NCBI RefSeq assembly: GCF_030272615.1
Contig: NC_081406.1
Location: 262,063,386-262,127,385, forward strand
Direction of reading: 5' to 3'
DNA length: 64,000 bases
Source: Cryptomeria japonica
Lineage: Eukaryota > Streptophyta > Pinopsida > Cupressales > Cupressaceae
In this document: piece after piece, positions 45,543 through 56,387 of the stretch
How positions within the stretch are numbered: the stretch's first letter is position 1
Layout: every line of letters begins with the position of its first letter
Notes under the pieces: generated by a model
Database searches by the model: none
Told to the model about the DNA's origin: nothing
The model's input: only the letters and a program-made list of their open reading frames with translations
Translations under genes and position numbers: made by a program

Positions 45543-45845
45543 TATGAATTAATCACCTAATTAGACTATGTGCAATTTGTCAACTAAAATAAAAATTAAC
45601 CGGTTAATTAGATCTATGTGCAATTTGTAGCATGAAATCAAAGATTAATCCATGCCTAATTATGAACTAGGTGCAATTTGTAGCACAAAGGAAAGATTAA
45701 TCCAATCCAAATTAGGAACCAAGTGAGAGTTGTTGCATGACATTGAAAGATTAATCCAATCCTAATTAGGAACTAAGTGTGATTTGTAGCATAAAAGAAA
45801 GATTAATCCAATCCTAATTAGGAACTAAGTGAAATTTGTTTGTTC
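45543..45845. repeat. 52-56-bp tandem repeat in leader
   Basis: About six copies of GATTAATCCAATCCTAATTA followed by GGAACTAAGTGCAATTTGTAG and a short A-rich spacer. Copies nearer 45545 are more diverged. It lies between the CATGCA repeat and the primer site. Confidence 0.8.
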
Positions 45846-46002
45846 AATTTTAAGCCTTTGATTGATTAAGCCTTGCAACAGGCACATTAGCTCTTATGAA
45901 ACCTGTACAGAAACAATGATGAGCACGAAAATCAAGAAATTTGGTCTTCTGAAACTTGTATCTGATAAAAAAATCTCATGAAAAGTGTTAAATTAGATGC
46001 AT

Positions 46003-46021
46003 GTTCACGTGATTTTCACCA
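46003..46021 (-). other. Primer-binding site
   Basis: Minus strand reads TGGTGAAAATCACGTGAAC, five bases from the LTR. It shares TGGTGAA and GTGAA with the primer site of the 6565-14776 element. Confidence 0.55.
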
Positions 46022-46026
46022 AAAAA

Positions 46027-47223
46027 TGTAAGTAGGAATTTTGGAAAAGGCATCAAAGCATTTAACTAGGCAACCACAAACCTAACAAGCTATGATAAGA
46101 ACTCCTAATTCAATCAATAGAGCTATGAAGACAAGACAATTAAAATAAACGCAAACCATCACAAATGAATGTCTCTTCCATGATTCTCCATTGTTCTTCT
46201 TTCTCCTTCAAATTGTTGTTTGTGGATCTCACCTATAAAGCAAGTGCAAGTGAAAAACAAGATTGCAAAGTGAAATTCGTAGCATAAGGATACTAGAAGC
46301 GTGGTTCTTGAAAATGAGCAATGAGAGCTCAATTTATAGACTTTGAAATCACATTGAACAAACAAGATTAACTCAATCCAATGGTCGATATTTTGTGCAA
46401 GGATGAGTTAAAAGAGAAATTGCCATTAGAAGTGAAGACAAAAAGGTGTTAAATAAAAAAGAAAATGGAAACTTCCCTTTACACTCCAAATATTCCATTT
46501 AAACTCAAATGAGGTGGAATTAATAATTTAAAATTATTAATTCCACTCATAACTCAAATCAGCCAATTAATATATAAAAATATTAAATATAGAAAAAAAA
46601 GTGAATTTCTAAATAAATAATTTATTTATTGAAAAGGGAGGACATGTCAGTAAGAAAGGGGATTGATTAATAATTTAATTAATCAACCTAGGGGACATGA
46701 CTTGAATAATTTAAGATACCAACCCGATTGTTAAATTAGGTCCTAATAGTGACGATTGATTGGCTAATAATTGATAAAAATTAATGACAATTGACTGAGG
46801 TTGACAACAAAATAGAGCAGAGATCGAAAAAGACTCAAGATTGATAATGATTTTGATAAGAGACTGATAAGATCGATTGATAAAATGCCATGAAAGATTG
46901 ATAGAGTGTCATAGAGGACCGATTGAAATTGATTGATAAAGAGGTTGATAATTAATGACTGATTAATTATCAACAAAGAGGGAATTAAGTCTAATTGTCA
47001 AGATGAAACCCATTCGAATGATTTGAAAATAATAAAGTGCCAATCATAATGATTTAGTACCAAATGTGAATGAACAAGACCGATTAGGGTTAGATTGGAA
47101 ATGAATTAAAACTAGAGCAATGACACAATTTCAACATATGATGAAGATCGAATGTGACATAGAAGACATGTTTAAAAATTAGGTTAGCGATGATGGAGTG
47201 ATTACCAATTTTGAGTGTCTACA
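46027..47223 (-). repeat. 5' LTR of the 33736-47223 element
   Basis: 1197 bp direct copy of 33736-34931. TATA motif conserved at 46326-46340 (minus strand CTATAAATTGAGCTCTC). Confidence 0.93.
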
Positions 47224-48802
47224 AGATATATGGAGGTTACATGTGAAATAGAAATCAAATCATAATTATATCTCATAAGGCGTAGTTCCACCTAGATGCA
47301 ATGAGTGTTAACTAAACTTAAAATGACATAGTTAAATCCAAACAAAACATAAAAGTCTAACAAACTATGAAAAATAGTTTCTACTTGTCAACAAGATGTA
47401 GCAACTAGAAATTTATTGATTTAAAAGGTAACTAATGAGGGAGAAACCTTAACGGGATGCTAGGTCATATAAGAGTGGACATGCTCTCCCAAAAAACAAA
47501 GAAATAAAAGTGTTCCTTTACTAAAATTGTGTTTCATGAATAACAAATAATTAGCCTAATTAAGAGCTAGGACAAAGCATATAACAAAATTTTAAAATTT
47601 GGATATATTATGAACAAACACGTTTAGCTAATTCTAGAGGCTAATATCAAGGTGGAGAAGATTGTGTGGATAAGATATGGCCTAATATGTGTAGTTGGGG
47701 ATGGGGAAGGAGGAAGAAATAATCCCATCTTTACAAAAAAGTACACCATCTATCAATATATAATTTCATTAAGTTGTTCCATAAAAGAGACCTAAATTAT
47801 AAGCAAATTAACATAGTATGCAAATTTTACCATTACAATTAATTACTTAAAATTTATAACAAATTAATTATTATTATATTTAATTCGACAAATATTAATA
47901 AAGTTTATAAACTCAAACTTTTTTAGCTTAATCATTTAACTTCTACGATAGATATCTTAAATACACCTATCAAAAAAATATTTATAAATATTAATTTGGA
48001 GCTAACTTGAAACTGTTATATTTACTATTAAATATTACATTTTGATATGTAAATGACTATCAAATTTAAGATAAAAATATGAATTCTTTATCAATACACT
48101 AACATCATTAAACTCCATTTTTATCTACATTGTAAAATGCCTCTCTATATTAATAATACAATTTTAAAATAATTAAAAAATATATAAAATTAAAAACTTA
48201 AATTGCTTTGCTTTAACTTAAAAAGTCATCATTATCTTTCTTTAAAAAAATAAAAAATGTAACGGTTTGCCCAATATGTCGCTGACATTTCAATTTTTTT
48301 CTAAATTAAGATTTATTTATTTTGAACAAGTTCCATCATCGGCATCGAATTTTTATCTTTTAATTTGGATTTGATTAGACTTTTAAACTTTTAAAAATCT
48401 TATTATATTATTTTCCAAACTATATATATAACAAAAAATTAGGTTATTATCGACCAAGTTAAAGTTAGAGAAAATGCCTACTAAACGTCATAGAGAAATG
48501 GTAATCGTCGAGACAGTTAAGATTCTTCGGACGGTCTTTGGGGAATAATTAGACGGCCGTATGAACGTATATGCACCTTAACCCTTGATATTCCTCTATT
48601 CTAGAACTTAAAGGGTATTGTTGAATATTTGTTTTATTCTGCTTAAAATTATGATGGGAAACATTCAATAGATAATCATTAGGCTGGAAAGACCATATTA
48701 TAGAAGGAAAAATAATGTTAATAATTATTAATAAATTAATTTTTATTATTGAGGGTATAGTTTTAGTTTTTGTACTTTTTGAAATGTCACGGACCTTGCA
48801 TT
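47224..48802. other. AT-rich DNA without recognisable features
   Basis: Begins with the second AGATA. No coding frame, LTR or repeat recognised. Probably old element remains (continuation of the 29692-33735 host). Confidence 0.5.
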
Positions 48803-49061
48803 CAATAAGATTAGATCTTTGATGAATTATTTGTACATTATTTAATTTCGTCAATAAACCAAAAGCTATTTGACAATAAGATTGGATTGTTGATGAACAC
48901 TTTGTGAATTATTCAACTTCACCAATAAGGCTAGTTATTTGATTGATTCTTTGTGAATTATTCAATTTCACGAATAAATCAAAAGATACCAGACAATAGG
49001 ACTAGATCATTGATGGACCATTTGTGAATCATTCAACTTCACCAATAAACCAAAAACTACT
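48803..49061. repeat. About 70-bp degenerate tandem repeat
   Basis: Units start with CAATAAGATTRGATC at 48803, 48874 and 48994, and contain TTTGTGAATTATTCAACTTC and ACCAATAAACCAAAA. One unit (about 48943-48993) lacks its first part. The last unit ends at the LINE insertion. Confidence 0.7.
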
Positions 49062-50090
49062 CTTTTTTTTTTTTGATCGATAAAAGGTCGAAGCCAATAA
49101 TTTTATTATTATTGAAAATGAATTTTACATCTCCATTCAGTGTGGGTACCGGTAGGAAAGAATGGAGGGAAGAAAACCTCTGGTCTAGCCCAGATCCATT
49201 AATGGATCAGAGAAATTAAATGATGCTATGGTCTGCTAATTACAACATACAAGATACATATAGTCCTGGATAAGCTACAACCAGGAATATCAAAACAAAT
49301 TCTTAAGACCTAGCCTCACTATTTCCTCAATGTTGTGATTCAATTTTTTCCCTATTTAGATATCCTTGCTGGAGTATACAAAATGTCATCTGGATGACAA
49401 AAACCAGTACTATATCTATACCACCCGCAAAGGAGCACTGTTGCTTCTTGCTAGCTAATTCCGAAGCAGCCTTAGTCCATGACTTTGCAAAAAAACTTTA
49501 TCACACCTTATAGCCAAGATCATTGTTAGTAGCATTAAAAGCATTGCATATCTACATATCTTAAAAAATAGTCATCCATTTGATTTAACCATCCATTCTT
49601 AGTAAAAAGGGGGTCAAAGCCAACCATAGCGCAAACCAGACTGAGAATTCTAACCTATACTAATCCCACTTGTAAGTCTATAGTTACTTACAGGAGGCAT
49701 CAATATAAGACATAACTCAGTAGGGTCCCCATCACAAGTTTCATTTAGATATCCAACCAAAATTTGGTAAACCATCTCCAGATTGTAAGTTGTTAGTAGA
49801 ACCATAGACCAAATTCCCATCTATCATCCTTATAAATACAATATTTATAGCTTTTAAAGTAAGTCTGCAGAAACAAGCAAACACTGACCAATCTAGATAA
49901 GCAGTAAGCCCATATCCTTAAGTGAAGCCTAACCAAAAAGGGGGATAGTGAATATCTAATATAGCGACCTATATAGTCAAAATACTGGATAAACCAGGTA
50001 AAGTTAAGGCCAAAAGATACAAAATGGCTTCTCTGTATCCTTATGAAAATAAAGCAAGGTTCCTAAAAACTTCGTATACAGGGGAAAGCC
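49062..50090 (-). other. 3' UTR and poly(A) of LINE
   Basis: No frame. Ends on - with AATAATAAAATTATTGGC, a short spacer and A12. Confidence 0.7.
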
Positions 50091-50815
50091 TTAATCCTTC
50101 TCCAGTAGGCTATGGTCGACATACTCGTAATTCGGTGTAGAAGATGAAGTCCCCATCTCCCCATCTCTATTCTGAGAAGCATCCTTGCCTTTCCCTACCC
50201 AACTGGGCTTTACTATAACATGTGGAATAACCTGAATCCTTTCCACATCTATTGGCCCCATAACCTTCGGGGGTTCATATCCTTCAATGACTAGATAGTC
50301 CACCCACCATTTGTTACCAACCACCTCCTTTAGATGAAGCCATTTCATTAGGAAATCTACATTCCTAACAATACCAACTTTCCGCTTCTCAAAGGCATTT
50401 TGGTCTCTGATAACCAGAAGCAAACGCCTACACACTCTAGCCCTATTACCCCCAGTTTGCGCCTTCTCATAATCTTCAAGAAATGGAATGGTAAGATTTT
50501 GATCAACACAATCCACTGCTAAATCTAAATTACCCAGAAACTCCTCCTTAAAAACGCTTTTTGATAGCAATCTAGTCTCATTCTTAGGGGTACCTACATA
50601 AATTAGAATGGCTACAAAAGTAGCCAAAACATCACAATTTACCTGATAAACATGGTTGTAATTGAAGGCGTCCTCCCCCATAATATCATGAACCACTCAG
50701 ACTGATAAGTCATCCAACTCCTGAAGAATTTTGTTCCATCTCTCCACCTTGACATAACCCCTAACTTCCATAAGCCTATGATCGCCGACAGACACTAATT
50801 TTAGATTTGACTCCA
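50091..50815 (-). pseudogene. ORF C: third ORF of the 6.1 kb LINE
   Basis: ATG at 50815 (MESNLKLVSVGDHRLMEVRG), 241 codons, a single TGA at about 50697 (DDLSVxVVHDIMG), stop at 50091. Segments: VKVERWNKILQELDD, NYNHVYQVNCDVLATFVAIL, FLMKWLHLKEVVGNKWWVDY, VERIQVIPHVIVKPSW, then a hydrophilic tail. Not recognised. It shows no clear similarity to ORF B, although both occupy the slot after RNase H. It starts about 365 bp after the ORF2 stop. It is much better preserved than ORF2 upstream. Confidence 0.65.
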
Positions 50816-51180
50816 TCTTTTCATTAATTTTCTAGAAGCGATCTCTCGGAAGCTACTAATAACATTTATCGAATTCTAGAAGCTACTTATTGATATCATT
50901 ACAAGAGCCTTTGACTTGAAGCTTGTCAGTTCTCATGTGCGAACTAATTGTAAAGGATATCTTTAAATCATATCATTCTTGGGATATCAACTCAAAGAAG
51001 TCATCTCGAAAATATCACGTGGATACCTCATTACTTAATAATCCAAAATCTAAATAATCTACAATTAATGACCTTTTCAATTACGCCATTTAGGCCTATA
51101 TAGGACAAAGAAATAATATAACTAAAGTATGGCCCTTCCATGAAAATCAAGCTAATATTGATAAAATAAGATACTTAAAA

Positions 51181-53435
51181 TCATGCTTCTATAGTTTTAA
51201 ATGAGTGTCCATTTGTGCCTAGGTTAGCAAGTTTGTCAGCTTCTCCATTACCTTCTCTATAAATATGGTTAATTATTACTTCCTTAAATAAATCAAGAAT
51301 CTCTAGAGCTCTTCCAAGTTTGGAATTCAACCTCCAGTTCGGTGTTTGTCTAACTCTTAAGGCATTAGTGACAATTTGTGAGTCTCCTTCTACCACCACT
51401 TTTTTAACATCTATTTCCATGCAAAGCAAAAGTCCTTCAGTGACCGCTTCTAACTCTGCCATATTATTGGTGGTTTCTCCAATAGGTTTAGCCATTTTAG
51501 CTTTAATTGATCCATCCCAATGGTGAATAATACAACCTATACCAACTTTCCCTGGGTTGCCTCTGGAGGCCCCATCAAAATTTAATTTATGCCAACCAAC
51601 TTCTGGTCTTGTCCACACACACTGTTCTCTTAATTTCCTGCTAATCACACCTCCCTTCCCGTACTAAGACAGAATAAGTAGGCAAAACCATTATGTACTC
51701 ATCTTGTTGTCCCAACTAGTAAATTTTTGATCTTGGACATTATTATTCTTAATTTTGTTGTTGGTTGTTTCAATAATGATTGCTTCAATCTTATTTTTGA
51801 GGCTAGTAGCATTCATCTTCCTATCTTGAAATATCCTTCTGTTACGCTCCTTCCATATCTCCCAAGCCAATATTGAGGGAGAAAATTTCTATATGACTCT
51901 ATACAAACAACCTTTACCAATGTCAGGCCAGCTCTTCATTACCTCTAATAGGTTGTTGGAGAGAGCAGAGTTCTAAGAAAGATTAGAACACAACCAACTC
52001 CAACACTCCGACACATATGGACAGGAAAGCAGTAGATGATCAACTGATTCCTCACTATTCTCACATAGAGGACATCCACACGGTCCTTCAAAGCCTAACT
52101 TCTTAAATCAATTTGCTGTTAAAATCATATTTTACAAAGCTGCCCAAAGAAACATACCTGCTTTGGCCAGACACTCTTTATCCCAGCATAAGTGGATCAG
52201 TATCTTTGTATTTTCCCATTGCTATCCACTAATTAATTTTAAGTACCCATCCTTGACTCTGTACTCCCCAGAGCTAGCTCCTACCCAGATTAACTTATCC
52301 CTCCCATTCTTAAATGTAACTACCCTAGAAGCTAGAATGTTCCTAAATTCTAGCTTTTTATCTTCTAGAAGTGGAATGTTGTCCAAATTCTTCCACTTCC
52401 AGCCAAGCACCGGGTCTCCATTGGGAAATTCGACATAATCTCTCAGATAAATTCCCCAAGTTGCTTTTAGTACCTCTTTTATTCTAGGGGAAATATTCAA
52501 GTTGTCCAAGGTTACATACCCTCCCCATGAGTCTTCCCAAAATAGGGCTTTGGTCCCATTAGCTATGTCCCAGGACAAGTTGTCCAATATCAAGCCTCTA
52601 CAACTCAAGATAAAGTTCCATAATCGGGAACCTTTTGGTGGATTAGATGTTCTAAAGATATAGTTTGTGCTTGGACCACTTAGGTATTTTTTATGAATAA
52701 TTCTCACCCATTTCCTATTAGAGTCTTTATACATAGTCTAGACCAGTTTGGCACCTAAAGCTTTGCTCTGCCAACTTAGATTTTGAATTCCTGTGCCTTC
52801 AAATCAAGTAGGTCTGCAAATATTATCCCAACTTATTAATGCCACTTTCTTATCCTCTGATACACCTTGCCAATAGAAGGTTCTCATTTTTCTATCCATT
52901 TTAGCTTTGGCTCCTGCATTCAAGGGGAGACATGACATTTGGAATGTTGGGATTGCAGTTAATAATGACTTCAAAAGGGTAGCTCGCCTAGCATTGGAGA
53001 GCCATTTACCTTTCCAAGATTCCATTTTATTCTCTATTTTGTTAACTATTGGATCCCAAAGCTTGTTAACCTTGTTGCCTTTGTCTAGAGGCAATCCTAG
53101 GTATTTACTGGGAAGCTTAACTTTATTAAACCCTAAAAGCTGACAAATTGCAATTTCCTGTTGCTGATTAGCATTGAAGAAGAATATCTCTAATTTGTTT
53201 GCATTTATTTCTTTCCCAGAGGCAGTAGCATATAAGTCCATCAAATATTTGAATGTGCTTGCCTCCTGAGCTTTGCATACTTCGAAGAGCATTGTGTCAT
53301 CAACAAATTGTTGATGAGTAATATTAATCACTCCTTTTGTGACTTTTATACCCTCATGATCAATAGATTGCGCTTAAATATATGCTGCTTGTTAGGGTCA
53401 TTAAATCCCCTAACATTCCAAGTTATGATCTTCAT
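51181..53435 (-). pseudogene. LINE ORF2 with endonuclease and RT N-terminus deleted
   Basis: ATG at 53435 begins a normal ORF2 (MKIITWNVRGFNDPNKQ, the start of an AP endonuclease). After about 28 residues it jumps to the last RT motif, THQQFVDDTMLFE, at about 53345-53300. Then come the RT thumb (SKYLGLPLDKGN, ESWKGKWLSNARRATLLKS), zf-RVT (GCPLCENSEESVDHLLLSC, about 52095-52040) and RNase H (NFDGASRGNPGKVGIG, MAELEAV, VEGDSQIV, GNGEADKLAN) with all four catalytic residues. Seven or more stops, mostly TAG for CAG or TGG. It ends at 51181. Confidence 0.88.
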
Positions 53436-54804
53436 TGATCATTGTAAAGGTCCTTCCCCTTCCCATTGTAAAAAAGATCCATGATTTTAGTTTGATCTTC
53501 AGCCTCCCCTGCTAAAATTCTTAATTCTGTGAGGGACTTTCTCCCCCTCTTTTTAGGGGCTGTCCCAAAATCCAAACTCCCCAAATCAGGGCAATTCTGA
53601 TCAATGCCTAGCTTATCATTAGGAAAACTATTTCCTTCCACCATAAGATTCTCTTGAGTCTCCTCATGCAAATTCTCACTAGAATCTAATTCCATAAGTT
53701 TCTTAATCAGATCTTGTTTTTCCATTTTAAATACTTCATTATTTTCATCCTCTGTATCATATTCTGATTTCAGGTCAGAATTCAAACCCATAATCTCATA
53801 GACCATTTCCAATTTTCCTGGAATATGTTCTTGCCTTACCCCTTCCGTGCACTTCTGAGTGCTCTCCACTTTTCTCGATGACCCTTGCTTATTGCCAATT
53901 GCTTGATTTGTCAAATCTTGATCAGGTGACAGGTGGGATACTTCTTTGCTAATGGGGTTGGCCAACTTACCTTCATCGATAACCCGATTCTGGCTTTCAG
54001 CTTCTACTAAAAAACCCCCCTTATCTTGGTTAAATTTAATGTTGACTCGAGGGTTATTTCCTTGAGGGGCCCATCGCGGGTTAAGTTTCATTAGATCTTC
54101 TTTAGTCATGATGACATTGCTGCTCATACCCCATTGTAATTTTTTTTGATAATGCCATAAGCCGATCCTCCGACAATTAATTCAAGAGGTTCAAGGGAGG
54201 AAATGATAGAATCCATATCTAGGAGCATTCTAACCCTAGTTGAATTGCGAAAATTCTCCTCCAAACCTAGGAAGGTGCCAAATTCATTTCCAATTTCCAC
54301 CAGGGCTTCAAAATTTAAAACCTCTATAGGAAGATATGAGATTTCTACCCATCTAGGGAAGGTGTTTGGTTTATATGCCTAGCAGTGATAAGCCCAATAC
54401 CACCAATTCACAATCTTTGATATCGCCTGCCCATTATCGCTCCATTTTGCAAACAAACCGGTCTCCTTGCAGCGATTACGGTGTGACCCCAAAATGCGGT
54501 CACCAATCACAAAGTATCTGCCTTCATATCTTTTCTTTGTTGTTTGTATAGGAGCTTCCTCAATTTTATTTGCAATTGGAGCCTACCTTAGGATGTTCTG
54601 ATTATGGATCTTCTTATCAATGACCACATTCTTTGAAGCGGATTTTGTAGTGCCAACCTTTTGCTTGATGCTGTCTACGACAGGTTGCTTGGAGGGCCTT
54701 TCAGGTTGCCCTAATCTAAAGGCGGGTTTTGCAAATCCTCCAATTATTGTCTTAAAAGTAATTCCTTTGGGGAAACCCTCCTGCAAAGGGTGACGTTGAG
54801 CCAA
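53432..54804 (-). pseudogene. LINE ORF1 with DUF4283-like domain
   Basis: Minus frames from 54804. The DUF4283-like region spans about 54545-54130: RYEGRYFVIGDRILGS, then LFAKWSDNGQAIS, then FPRWVEISYLPIEVLNFEAL and EIGNEFGTFLGLEEN. Several stops interrupt this part. The C-terminal half (MSSNVIMTKEDLMKLNPRWA, 54127-53432) is open for 231 codons, acidic then basic (KKRGRKSLTELR). Plant LINE ORF1 proteins of this type bind element RNA. The stop TGA at 53432-53434 overlaps the ORF2 start as ATGA. No zinc knuckle seen. Confidence 0.75.
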
Positions 54805-55183
54805 TTTTTATGCCCGAAGAGTTTTCCTGGATTTAACGATTTGCCAACCTTTGCCAGGACTTTGAGTTTGTGGTTTCTAGGATTTGTCCTCCCATTTGCT
54901 GTTGGTAAACAACCATTGCGGTCTATCAACCACCCTAGAATGCAATTCACACCTCTACCCACCTTCGAATCTTCGTGGGCATGCTGAGCTTTCAGGGCTT
55001 ATCTTTATCATTCCCAAAGACTCCAATTCTTTGCTTGTTATTACCCTGTGAGTGGTTAGATTGCCAAAAAGGAGTTTTGCCGAGTCGAGGGGGAGATATA
55101 GGATTACAGAACCCCTTTGGCTCATAAGGGTATTTAATATTTCACATCCTCGCTAATTCAGAGCAGATAAACCAGAAACTACT

Positions 55184-55334
55184 TGATTATATATTTTATT
55201 TTCTAAAAAATATTAAAGAAATAATTTTAAACACACAATTAAAATTGACAAATTCATTTTTCATATAATAATAGCTTTTTAAATGTAATGTTGAATTGAT
55301 AAGTTTATCTTACTTCTTGTATAACTATAACATT
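55184..55334. other. AT-rich spacer
   Basis: No feature seen between the LINE target duplication and the next LINE remnant. Confidence 0.5.
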
Positions 55335-56387
55335 GTGTGTCCCATGTTGTGGGCTTGGGGAGTGCACTCACTCTCTGTTAAGCCTTGGACAACTTCTTTT
55401 AACCCTCTCACTGAACCACTTAATGTGCATCCAATATGGGTCCGCCTCATCAATCCCCCTCTTCATTTTTGGGAGCACTCTTGTTATGAGGCTATCAATA
55501 TCTCTATTGGTCATTTCTTGAAGGTTGATGAAGCTACGTCCTTAATGGACCACACTACCTTTTCTCACATTCTTGTGGACAGTGACATCTCCTCTCCTCT
55601 CCTCTCCCGGGAGATGTGGTTCTTATGGTGGGGGATAGGCCTTGGTCACAACTGTTGGATTTTGAAGGCCTCCCCTTCCATTGCAAGAGATGCTTCTCTA
55701 TGGGTCATCTTGCTTCAAATTTCTCTATTTCACGCCACAAAGGTGTCTCTACCTAGTGAAAGAATGCTATTGGTGATCACTTAACAGTCAATGCTCTTGA
55801 CTATGCATTTGTTGGCTCCTCTCATGAGGATGATGTCAATGTTGTGCCCCTCACAACTACTAATGCTCATGTTGCTCCTTTTGTGGCCTCATTTCCTGAG
55901 GTCCCCACTCTCACTTCTCTTGTTCTACATCCATGCTCTTCTGCTGCTGGATTTGCTTCTGTTGTTGTTTCGTCAAAGCCTGATGCTTCTCTTCAACAAC
56001 CTCTTGTTGTTCTATTGCAACACTCTATTGACACCACTGTTTGTAACCTTGTGGGGTCCCTTCCGATTGATCTCTCTTTTGATGGACCTAATGACAACAT
56101 TGCTTGGATTGTGGTTTCTCGCAGGAGGAAGGGGAAGTCTTCTCCCCTGCCTTAAACCCCCCTCATTGGGGTTTGGGTTTCTCTCCCTCCCTTTTATTGG
56201 GGTCTTCTTTGTTCTCTGGTTGGATAGGATTCCTTGCCTGTCTGACTATGTTTATTTCTAACTGCCTTTCGGCTGTTGTTGTTGTTGCCGACATCATTTC
56301 TCTTGATGTTGCTTATTTTTTGTTGATAGTTTTTTACTATGTTAAGGGTCAGTGCCCTAGTTAACGCTGCTTTACTAATAAAAAAAT
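55335..56387 (+). mobile_element. ORF1-only LINE remnant
   Basis: 5'-truncated LINE on + containing most of ORF1 (55338-56155), about 230 bp of 3' UTR and an A-rich tail (TAATAAAAAAAT at 56376-56387). No ORF2 sequence lies between ORF1 and the tail. I could not find a convincing target duplication. Confidence 0.65.
55338..56155 (+). pseudogene. LINE ORF1: DUF4283-like domain and zinc knuckle
   Basis: First part, frame of 55296-55784: LSVKPWTTSFNPLTEPLNVH, then PIWVRLINPPLHFWEHSCY and GHFLKVDEATSLMD, typical of the DUF4283 family in plant LINE ORF1. After a frameshift the zinc knuckle appears at 55682-55723 (CKRCFSMGHLASNF; the last Cys is replaced by Phe). A Ser/Val-rich linker follows, and the ORF ends IVVSRRRKGKSSPLP, a common plant ORF1 C-terminus. 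RNA-binding role inferred from the family. Confidence 0.7.

Larger units (their letters stand above)
33736..47223 (-). mobile_element. 13.5 kb non-autonomous LTR retrotransposon
   Basis: Direct LTRs 33736-34931 (1196 bp) and 46027-47223 (1197 bp), with a perfect target duplication AGATA (33731-33735 and 47224-47228). Orientation is minus: the polypurine tract abuts the left LTR, the primer site abuts the right LTR, and coding remains are on -. Removing the 3.0 kb LINE and one copy of its 12-bp duplication leaves about 10.5 kb. No RT, integrase or protease found. It is a large-retrotransposon-derivative-like element carrying only gag-like Lys/Ser/Pro/Gln-rich frames and long non-coding and tandem-repeat regions. 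Confidence 0.92.
49062..55166 (-). mobile_element. 6.1 kb L1-type LINE, internally deleted, with a third ORF
   Basis: Flanked by 17-bp target duplications ATAAACCAAAAACTACT (49045-49061) and ATAAACCAGAAACTACT (55167-55183), one mismatch. On -: 5' UTR, ORF1 (54804-53432), the ORF2 start with an internal deletion (53435-51181), a further ORF (50815-50091), about 1 kb of 3' UTR, and a poly(A) tail seen as T12 at 49063-49074. The 5' end appears complete because ORF1 and its leader are present. Confidence 0.9.

Noticed and set aside
44985-45845. CRISPR-like array
   Set aside because: Units are contiguous and mutually similar throughout, without unique spacers, in a plant retroelement leader.
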